Part shown: piece by piece, positions 55,049 to 64,000 of the stretch | Position numbering within the stretch: the first letter of the stretch is position 1 | Layout: every line of letters begins with the position of its first letter | Origin: Galeruca laticollis | Taxonomy: Eukaryota; Arthropoda; Insecta; Coleoptera; Chrysomelidae | DNA: 64,000 nt | Direction: 5' to 3' | Assembly: GCA_963921935.1 (NCBI GenBank) | Contig: OY998176.1 | Location: forward strand, 82,376,960-82,440,959 | The notes under the pieces: generated by a model | Seen by the model: only the letters and a program-made list of their open reading frames with translations | Told to the model about the DNA's origin: nothing | Database searches by the model: none | Translations under genes and position numbers: made by a program

Positions 55049-56339
55049 AATACATAATATATAAATCAAATTTAAAAGTGTCCTTCTTTTTTTTGAACTG
55101 CTTAAACTATCCCGCAGAGATGTTTGGACTTACTTAGAGGAATTTAATTTTTGTGAAGTGGAATTCCACAATGCTGGTCAATGAAGTACTTTTAGTCTTT
55201 AAATCTGGGAATTGAAAAAAATAACAATAACTAGAATTTTAATAGCACTCTGGAATTTAGTTATACGGTGAGTGAGAGAAACAAAAAATAAAACTTACCG
55301 ATTAACATTTACTTCTAGAGAAAGTTCCGGATATGGTCGGATCCATGCACTTAACACACAAAACGTCTAAAACTTTCTTAAATGTGTGTTCTTTACTTTT
55401 AGGCAAACGCAACAAAACTAAAATCTGATATTACCCGTCTTTACAACTAATACTCAAAAAATAATTGTTTAAAAGTTTAGTTAACCCTCTTAATCCTCAA
55501 ATAGGTAAATTTTCCTAGAAAAACATTCATATTCCATTGCTATCCTAAAATGTTATTCTACAAAGGTTTAGTAATAGTATAATATGAACAACATCATGAG
55601 ATTCATGAGTAGGTAGCACGAAATTTCAAAAAAGACACTAAAAAGCGAAATTTACGAAAAAAGGAAAAATATGCAAAAAAACCACCTAGAATAGACAAAA
55701 TAGGTAAAAAAGGCAATTTGCCTATAATCCGAGCTTTGATTATAATAAATTTTGTTTTAAATCATCTCCATTTTTTATTTACCCCGTATGTACATATAAT
55801 TGCAAAATATTGCAAAATTAATATTTTTTCATTATGTATTTAGTTTGCAGCAATTAACAACAAAAGATGTAAAACTGTTTTAATTTTAAATTACAATAAT
55901 TTCGTTTCTCCTGTAAAATCGACTTCTTTCAGATACGGGGTATTGCAGTTAGGCCATCGATTGGTTGATTCCTACACCATTGTGAATTCTGTTGTTTCCA
56001 ATTATTAAATCATTGTAGTAGTATTTAATAGTAGTATTTATTTCACCAAATTACAGGAATTTATAAAAGCGTACAATTAAAAAGTAAAGAAAAGTATAGT
56101 TGGCGTAAAACATATAGTGTAGCAATGTAACCGTATATTCCCTTCGAGTTATGTTGCGGAGCTAAATTCTGAAAGGTATCAATATTTTATTTACTTTTAC
56201 CAATATATCTATATTGTATTTGATATTAGGTTAATACTAACAAAACTAAATTCTATGAAAAGATAACAAAAAAAAGAAATTTTATGACAATGAGTAAAAT
56301 ATTGCTATAAAAATAAATATTATGTCTAACTCCTGTTTG
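55049..56339. other. No gene seen
   Basis: AT-rich DNA, no gene recognised. Confidence 0.45.
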
Positions 56340-57130
56340 TCACTAGGTACTATATAAGTAACATGTATTAAACTTTATTAATTTTCTTCTTCCAAAAACT
56401 CTATCAATCCTTCTCCCATATCATCTGCTTCACTATCACTATCGTCTTGTAAATGAATAATAAATTTATTTCCTATGGACTTGCCCAATATTCTTATAAT
56501 CATCTTCAATTTTGATTACTTTTTTAATCTCTGTTTTAATTGATCCCAAATGTACTCGATGGTATTGAAAATACAAAAATAAGGAGGAAGTCTCACTATA
56601 TAGTGTCCATGTTGTTCAGCAATACTCTCTAGGGCGTATAATTTCTTTGTTTGTAAAACTTCAATCAGTTGTTGCTTTGTATAATAATCTTCAAAGTACA
56701 AATTCCTGAGAAAAACACTCTTTGTTGATGTCAGCCTACCAACTAAAGAACGAACGTTGCTTATCTCTGAAGGACACCTGCTGTGTTCGAAAAAATTGAT
56801 ATCTCAAAATATATTTATATTTCGGCGAAAGATGGGAAAAATAATAAGTTATTTGAAAGTTATATTCCTAATTCTTGCAAATAAAACGAAATATAAGGTA
56901 GTTTTAATTGTCTGGTGTTACGTTTAAGATGTTTTTAAATACGTATGTATGTATTTAATATTTGAAAAATTATTAAATACATTTTAATTATTATTAGTTG
57001 AAATTATAATACTAAATGAATATACCGTCAAATAAGCATTTTAAATTATAATATTGACTGGTCTATAACGGCATTTAACACAAAAGATAAGCTTAAACCT
57101 CACACTATATCTCTTACGTCAACTATACTA
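56340..57130 (-). mobile_element. Mariner-type remnant, copy 2 (C-terminal part)
   Basis: Minus-strand residues HGHYIVRLPPYFCIFNTIEY then IWDQLKQRLKK (56516-56600) are a transposase end of the LPPYHC..NPIE..W type, with Asn-Thr-Ile-Glu in place of Asn-Pro-Ile-Glu. The upstream non-coding part matches copy 1 (40730-41260). The N-terminal and core regions are deleted. Confidence 0.65.
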
Positions 57131-57970
57131 TCCTCCTAACAATGTAAATGATATTCTTAAGCTTAGACATACGTTCTGAGTCTAACGTAATGCAGTGAAT
57201 AAGAACAGTTATTCACTAGTTAATCATAGGTTGAATTGCAATTCCAAATGTTACAAATAAATCAATAAAAGTTGACCGATCATTATCACTATAACTTAAA
57301 TGTATAAAAGCCGCAATCCACGTACTAAGCTGTTGAAATCCTGGCGCACTTTTCTCGTCGATTAAATTTCAATAAAACCCGTAGGGGTGTTTTATCGCAT
57401 CATCCTATCTACACGACAAAAGATACATTTACCGTTCTGGAAAATTTGTTATAACATTGAGAGGGCGAATGGTGTCTATTGGGGTCTATTTATCTGTCTC
57501 TTAAACAGGGCAGTATTTTATGATTTTTGCTATATAAACAAAACACATTTCATTTAAATCGTCACAGTTACTTTCAATAAATAAAATATTTAAGAAATGA
57601 AGAGAAATGTATCAAATTATTGCTCGAGATAAATAGAAATACAAGAAAGTTTTTTTTTAGTTTGCTTCACTAAACATACGACACCACTTGTTTCTATAAG
57701 TTGTGTGTGTTACAGAAACGCATGCATTTTGCATCGCATTAAGCAAACAAAGAGATTAGGTAATAATTCGTGACCTCAAGAGGGACAGGCGGGAAAAATT
57801 GTGTATTTAAGGTTCAGAATTGCCTACACTAAAAAATTGAAAGTTTACAGCATCAAATACTAAATCACCTAATCATGACTGTATTAAATATTTTAAACAC
57901 TAACAAAAATATAAGCGTAACGCATAAATTGAACAAGAAAAAAAATGTCATTCGTTTTGTCCGTCGCATA
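57131..57970. other. No gene seen
   Basis: Nothing recognised. A short phrase CCGTAGGGGTGTTTTATCGC near 57380 has no partner here. Confidence 0.4.
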
Positions 57971-58036
57971 GGGCAAAATGGGGTAGAGCAGTTAGGGCAA
58001 AATGGGGTTGAGTAATTACGACGAAAATAGTTATTT

Positions 58037-58157
58037 GTAAAACAAGTGTCACAATGACTCGTCTTGTAGTACGAGTGAAGTTTGCACAACGAACCGCGAA
58101 GCGGTGAGTTGTGCAAATCACGAGTACTACAGAAATTCATTGTGGCACAAGTTTTAC
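58037..58157. repeat. 121-bp palindrome with GAACCGCGAAGCGGT core
   Basis: GTAAAACAAGTGTCACAATG pairs with CATTGTGGCACAAGTTTTAC, and inside TGTAGTACGAGTGA / TCACGAGTACTACA and TTTGCACAAC / GTTGTGCAAA pair around ACCGCGAAGCGGT. Nearly the whole length can fold on itself. Confidence 0.92.
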
Positions 58158-58828
58158 ACAATATTTTTTATTATTCGCATTTCATATAATCCCTGTTTTT
58201 AAACTAGGAGGAGTGGTTTGAATTTAAGTTGGCAATTCTGTAGATTCCTAATTGGTCAGATCACAGATGGTTTTATTCAGCACTTCTGACTTTTAACATA
58301 TAACCGAATAATTGTGTAAATTGTAAACAAACTTTCATTTAAGCAAAAAGAGGAAGATTATTTGTTTAAAAAAGAGCTTCTTCGTATATGCTCTTGCGAT
58401 CTATTTATATTATATCATGAACAGAATTATTTCTGTGATATATCTTCACATAAATATCTGGTAATTTATCCCAAAAATCGAACGTTTCGTATACCTATAT
58501 ATTGATCCTATACAATATAAAAATAAACAATTGACAAATCATTGATAAATAAACGTTAGCGTACGTTATTCATTAATATTTTTAATATATAAGTAATTCT
58601 AATTTACCTTTAATATAATAATTTGCTAGCTAGAACAACGCTAGACCATTTTATTTATAATTTGTGTCAAGGTTAAAGTCAAATGTCAATTAAAAATATA
58701 ACTATACAATATAAATACAATAACCAACTGTACACTAAAAATTACTATAACAGTGTTCAAAGAGCTTCATTGTGACACTGTAAACAATGTTATAATGAAG
58801 TCTCTTTTATACGCGAATTATAAAAAGA
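58158..58828. mobile_element. Possible MITE next to the palindrome
   Basis: The left side has TATTTTTTATTATTCGCATT and the right side, complemented, ATAATCTTTTTATAATTCGC (about 58812-58832), a loose inverted match. It separates the palindrome from the zinc-finger tail of the Tigger-like gene. No coding region. Confidence 0.35.
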
Positions 58829-59229
58829 TTATTTGCAGTTCTCACATATAAGTACTACTTCGTCATCGTTTTCTTCTACACGCGCACAAGAATGTTTGGC
58901 TAATTTTTTCCATAACATATAGAATGACAAATCCATTCCTCCTCATCACTTTCCGAATCAGATTGAACTTTTTTTGTTTTGTAAAATTTATGTTGTTTGG
59001 ACTGTTTCGATTGGGTCTGATCATCTGATGCTATCTTCCTTAATATTAATTTTCCTTTAATCAGTTTAACATTTTTTTCTTGAGCTAATTCTAATACTGT
59101 CTTGTAGGGAGAAGTTGTTAAGATCGCTTCTTTTTCTTGTGATTCTTTTCATGTCAAACTTAGCTTAAGGGACGGGTAAAACAGCTTTAGGGCTTGCAAA
59201 ATCAAAACTAGTATCACTCTCCTTTGACG
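58829..59229 (-). pseudogene. Tigger-like E transposase, zinc-finger tail
   Basis: On the minus strand: ESDTSFDFASPKAVLPVP, then TSPYKTVLELAQEKNVKLIK, SKQSKQHKFYKTKKVQSDSE, EEEWICHSICYG and CARVEENDDEVVLICENCK with stop TAA at 58829-58831. The W-x-C-x4-Y..H-x-C..C-x2-C layout is the PHD-type tail of Tigger-like transposases. At least three shifts/stops. Upstream, KLLDLDGMSK (62780-62810) joins in frame when hAT 2 is removed. Confidence 0.7.
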
Positions 59230-62200
59230 CAGTGGCGTAACTGCCTATGGGCTAGGCGGGGCAGTGCCCCGGAGCCCTCAAGCTCAGGGGGCCCTCGAAT
59301 CCTTACCAGATGACAGGTTGCAACCCCACTTTAATCATGAAAACTCAGTTGAGAGAAATTCAAAAGTTATGCCTAGGGAATTCCCCTAAATTCTTTCTGT
59401 AGGTTGACAGTGTGGTCAATTTGACGGATAGTGATATGTGCATTTTATTATTCATCGATGTGCGTTTTATTGTGAATTCGAAAGATTTTTTTTCGAGAAC
59501 GGTTAAAAAATTAATGCTGTATCAGGAGTAAGTAAGGTAATGTCAATAAACTTTTTTGTACTGGTCAATATAGAATATAGTGGTTCAATTTCATTTGATT
59601 TTACCACTCATATTGATGTCCGTTAAGTCAATAACTCGTGTCAAATCTATAGATTTCGGCTAAACTGGCAACAGTGGTAACACTAACGGTGATAATTTTT
59701 TTCCGGGGACTCCCCAACAACACTTGTAGCTTGTAGCGTATCATTGTGTTTCTCTTTCCTTTTATTTTACTTTTAACTTCGTCAGTGAACAATGACTACA
59801 GTGAGTTGAGTACCTACCTCGAGCACAATCTAATATTGTATTGTTTCAATAAATAAGAAAACTAAAATTATGGATAAAAAGAAGAAACCCAGTGGTGCAT
59901 TTAAACGCAAACAACGCCAAGAAAGAGAAGATAGTAAACAAAAATGGCCGAAAATTGACAAGTTTTTTAGTCAGCCTTCTGCAAGTACATCTGGCCAAAA
60001 TATTTCTATTGATAGTGACTCAAATAATGAGGTAACTGCAGTGTTGGTTGAGAAGCCTACTGAAGAAGATTCGACAATTATTGCAGTTGGAGATACCTCC
60101 GCCGCCGATCATGTGAACGTGGATGATGTTTGCATGACACACATAAGAGCGGGTTTGGAGGAACCACAGACCTCTACATTTTTCGAAAATGTGTACGACA
60201 AATCTTCTTATGACTTGGGAAACTTCACGAACAAAATATTAAGTTATAACGAAAAACGTCAAATTCTTGATATGGGGCCTTTACAGCCTTCAGGACCTTT
60301 TCCAACAGACATCAACCAGAACAATAGGTGTTTTTCAAAATCGTACTACATTTCGTGTTCTAAATATGGGCCAGTTAATCGTTTTTGGTTGTGTTATTCC
60401 AAAATACTAGACGCTGCATATTGTCAACCCTGTTGGTTATTTGCTTCACAAAGGAATAATGTTTGGTGTACGGGATTTCGAGATTGGAAGCATTTATCAG
60501 AAAGAATTAAACAACACAGTTGTTCGAGTGGCCATTCGGAAGCATGTGCTGTGTATGAATTTTGGAAAAAAAACGCTACTAATACTATCGACAAGGAAAT
60601 TGAAAATGAAATTCGCAAAGAAGCATCATTTTGGAAAATGATTCTTCAAAGCTTATTCGATATCATACTTACCCTAGCAAAGAGTTATTCGGCTTTGAGA
60701 GGACATCAAGAAGACTTAAGTCAGGAAGGAAACCACGGAAATTTTTTGTCCTTTGTAGAGCTTGTCACCCGATATGATCACATTTTGCGGCAAGTTTTGG
60801 ATATGCCCAAAGGTAATAATTATTATTTCTAAGTTTTTTTATTGTTTTATTTTGTTTATAATTATTAACTGTTTAATATCAGGACTTTTTTGAAATTGTA
60901 TTTTTTTATGTTTTTAGGATCTACAAGATATCTGAGTGCAACAATTCAAAATGAAATGATTGAGAGCTTGGGGACCAAACTCGAAACCCATCTACTAGAA
61001 CAAATTAGAGCGTCACCGTTTTTTGCCATCATAATGGATACGACACAGGACATATCGAAGGTAGATCAGCTAAGCATTGTTGTGAGGTATGCAGTAATAA
61101 CCAGATCGGAAAATGGACAGCCAATTGATATAGAAGTAAAAGAAGTGTTTCTAGGCTTTTATGCAGCCTTCAAACATGGCCAGTAGATTTAGTCAACCAA
61201 GTGACAACATTATTTATCGACAAAAATATTGATTTAAAAAAATGTGTGGGGCAAGGCTATGATGAAGCCAGTGTGATGAGTGGTGTGTATAATGGTGTAC
61301 AAAAACATATTAAGGATATCCAGCCTAACGCAGAGTACGTACATTGTGCCACTCATAATTTAAATTTGGTGATAAATGATGCCGTTAGCAGTTGTGTGGA
61401 AATACAGAATTTTTTCGCAACGTTGCAAAATTTGTATAACTTTTTCGGAAACATCATCAAACGTTGGGATCTACTGTCAAAATTCACTGGCGAATCGGAC
61501 ACCACTCTAAAAAAACTAAATCCGACTAGATGGTCCAGTAGGGTCAATACGATATCTGCAATAAAACTTCGTTATTTTGATATTATCAAAGCATTATCAG
61601 AAATTGTTCTAAAGAGTCCTAATAAAGATGAGCGTAGTGAAGCAGAGACTATTAAAACAAAAATGCTAAATTTCGAGTTCGTGTTGCTTTACGAATTCAT
61701 GCACAGTGTATTGAACGACATCAATTATGCATCCAAAACTTTACAAAAATGCGACATCAATTTGGGCGAGGCGAGTAAAGTTTTAGCAGAGACCAAAGCA
61801 AAGTTGCAAATTTATAGAAATGATTTCGAATTATTCAAGTGCAAAGCCAGTGAAACTGCAAGAAAATATAGTATTGATCCCCATTTTCAAGAAAAAAGGC
61901 AAAGAAAAGTTGAAAAACATTTTGATGATTTAGCTGCTGATCACCGATTTCCAAACCGAGAAAAAATATTTAAAATTAAGATTTTCAATAATGTACTAGA
62001 CACAGTAATATCTCAATTAGAAACACGTTTTATTGGTATGAATGCAGTCTGTCATAAATTCGATTTTCTAACACCAACATTTTTATTACATGTTGATGAA
62101 GCAACTTTATTACAAAAGTGTGACGAATTCCAAAGAAAATATTCAGATATAATAGGCCCTAGTTTTTCACTTCAATTTATTAATATTTACCACCTAGTTT

Positions 62201-62779
62201 TACCTCAACTAACTCAAGCATGGACTGTTCACCAATTACGTAAGGTAATAATGAGCAACTATGGAGTGCTAGAATGCGACCTAAAGGAACTATTTACAGC
62301 AATGTTATTATTCTTTACAATTCCTGTCACTTCTGCATCAGCTGAAAAGTCATTTAACAAATTAAAAATAATAAAAAATTATTTAAGAAATAATATGGGC
62401 CAAACTCGACTACGACATTTATCGCTAATAGCAACTGAAAACAAAACCGCTTCAAGCCTGGATTTAAACGAAGTCATTGATACTTTTGCGAAAACTAAAG
62501 CTAGGAAAAAATTGTAAATATAATTGTTATTTAGTCAGTTGGTAGGCCCGACCTTTATATAATAAACCCTTGAATCTTCTCTATTTCGTTTTATTAGCCA
62601 AACCTACACCAAGTATTAATTGTAATTTATGTTGTTACTGTTTAAGTTAAGTAGCTTAGCATTTATAAAGTATTTGTATATTTCATATTTTTATTTGATA
62701 AAACCTAATCAGTTTACATAGCAGTGGGGCCCCATTTTTTAATTTGCCCCAGGGCACTTGGTTCCTAGCTACGCCACTG
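59230..62779 (+). mobile_element. hAT element 2 (ZMYM1-like) with TSD ctttgac(g/a)
   Basis: Ends CAGTGGCGTAACT at 59230 and complement of AGCTACGCCACTG at 62767-62779. Duplications CTTTGACG (59222-59229) and CTTTGACA (62780-62787). The terminal eight bases are identical to hAT element 1 (CAGTGGCG), so the two belong to one tribe. Removing it restores a readable Tigger-like frame. Confidence 0.93.
59870..62517 (+). pseudogene. hAT transposase, ZMYM1-like, one frameshift
   Basis: ATG 59870: MDKKKKPSGAFKRKQRQERE, basic. Exon 1 to 60812; intron 60813-60917 (GTAATAAT..TTTTTAG); exon 2 resumes GSTRYLSATIQNEMIESLGT. A TTF-type finger (YYISCSKYGPVNRFWLCYSK, CQPCWLF) precedes the core: FFAIIMDTTQDIS (Asp), VGQGYDEASVMSG and VHCATHNLNLVI. 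C-terminal dimerisation: FTIPVTSASAEKSFNKLKII. One frameshift at about 61175 (after FYAAFKHG) separates the two halves; I see no other lesion. About 850 residues in all. GYDGA has become GYDEA. Confidence 0.88.
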
Positions 62780-62830
62780 CTTTGACATTCCGTCTAAGTC
62801 AAGTAATTTTTGTTTGTTTGTTTTGTTTGT

Positions 62831-64000
62831 TTATTAGATAGTGCTTTTGATAGATAACATTTTATTCAAATAAAACAATGGCTTGATAAGTGACGTATGT
62901 GGACAACAATTGTTAAGAGATGATATCTCTCAGGTTGTTTTAAAAAATAATCGAATGGACTGATCAATCTAAATGTTAAGCGCATTCATATGTTTCCTCA
63001 CCACATTGGTTGAGGTTGATGTTGAGATTAAATCCATAAGCATGCATATAACAGTAGGATCATAAGTTTACTCTATATTATATCTATTAAATTATTGGCT
63101 TATACACATGGAATAGTCACAAGGTTCTCCGCAAATATTGTACTAAATTCAAATAGTTTGACAGGAAATATTTGAGGACAAGAAATCATGAAATGGAATA
63201 CTGTCGTTGTTAGTTTAGTACGGTCCTGTTGTATGGGTCGACGTTTTTAGATGTGTGCCCTGCAAATTAGGGCTCCAGTTGATTATTTCGTTAGGACGAT
63301 CGACCATGAATAACAGCCGCCATGTTGGTCTACATAAACTGAATTACCGACAGAAAGAGAGGGGGATATGTAAGCGAGGGAAGTAGAAGAACAGATTTTC
63401 AAGTGGTTATTGTTAGAAAAAAACCAGCTGTTGGGGTTGTTTTTTAGTGTATGTTCGGTTTTTTGGTATATTATGTATAAAAGAACAATGGAGCTTTTAA
63501 AACGAAATGGCGATATGGTTTTTACGATGACATTTATATTGTCATTTTGTAAGTTCTTCAGATAGATACATCTGTTACTTTAATAATAATGCACATCGTG
63601 TGAGAGAATGGTATGAGACTCTAATTATTTTATATCGTTTGGACAAATCTGAAAACTCCGTAGTTTCGTCAAATTTTCAGATTTTAAATCTCTAATACGT
63701 CTGATTGGAACATCCAAAATGTAGCCCTATATAAGAGAAGATATAAAAATATCAGTTATGAAAGCACATATCATAAGATGACTGATACATGTAGCCCATA
63801 GATACTAGATGAAAAGAAAGATGGGTTAACCCTCAAGAAGACGCGCTTGTTGTTATTGTGCAAGTGGTCGCGTGGGGGTAAAAATGATTCCGGGTGTTGA
63901 ATATGGTAATGATCATGTTTTCTTTTATATTTTAATATTTATTTATTTATGACATGGAATACGAACGGGACGAACCCAAATACAGTATTCACAAGTATAT
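62831..64000. other. No gene seen
   Basis: Starts with a (GTTT)n-like stretch (about 62808-62835). No reading frame or repeat recognised; presumed intron of scro. Confidence 0.45.

Larger units (their letters stand above)
57971..62830 (-). mobile_element. Tigger-like element E, one end only, split by hAT 2
   Basis: The left end GGGCAAAATGGGGTAGAGCA follows TA (57969-57970) and the word GGGCAAAATGGGGT is repeated at 57994. The right end was not found; the sequence can be followed to about 62815. It includes the tail of a Tigger-type transposase (58829-59229) interrupted by hAT element 2, and a separate insertion (about 58158-58830). Confidence 0.6.

Noticed and set aside
57865..58161. 98-codon minus-strand ORF with several Cys
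   Set aside because: Overlaps the 121-bp palindrome and the Tigger-like end; cysteines arise from the palindrome sequence read in an arbitrary frame.

Overview
This is a stretch of an insect nuclear genome (possibly a beetle, but the order is not certain). It is AT-rich, has GT-AG introns, and is dominated by transposable elements of arthropod type. The only host gene I can support is the NK-2 class homeobox gene scarecrow (scro, Nkx2.1 orthologue) on the + strand. Two internal coding exons lie in the window: 20995-21148 (start of the homeodomain) and 36845-36940 (middle of the homeodomain). The exon carrying the recognition helix and the 5' exon(s) were not found by eye and probably lie outside. 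Everything else is therefore intron of scro or a candidate on the opposite strand.

Layout. 1-13359: a broken R1-type LINE, two elements with CCCA(G/A)AT-type ends (3028-4004, 9748-10060), a broken DD82E mariner-like element (4940-7552), a mariner tail, a LINE RNase H tail and a complete-ended Ginger2-like element with TSD tata (10113-12569). 13372-20770: one Penelope-like insertion with a perfect 12-bp TSD, made of two arms in head-to-head orientation. Each arm is split by another DNA transposon: a Tigger-like element (14375-16963) and a MULE with an apparently intact two-exon transposase gene (17763-20054).

21583-36710: the intron between the two homeodomain exons is almost wholly one nested stack. 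A short CAGGGT-ended element holds a Tc1-like element, which holds a Tigger-like element (22677-32871), which holds a hAT (23267-28131) and a second Tigger-like element (28348-30852). The outer element also holds a third Tigger-like element (33513-36365) containing a DD37E element (33707-34991). Removing the outer element leaves an intron of only about 570 bp.

36941-64000: a LINE tail, a fourth Tigger-like element (42598-44844), a full-length Penelope-like element (45123-48101) carrying a 161-bp MITE, a fold-back-like structure built of about 173-bp tandem monomers (about 48303-53337), a 654-bp MITE, two related mariner-type remnants, and a fifth/sixth Tigger-like remnant split by a second hAT (59230-62779).

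No CRISPR, tRNA or rRNA is seen. The most notable objects are the Penelope palindrome, the apparently intact MULE, the depth of nesting inside a developmental gene, and the 173-bp-monomer inverted structure, which I cannot assign to a known family.
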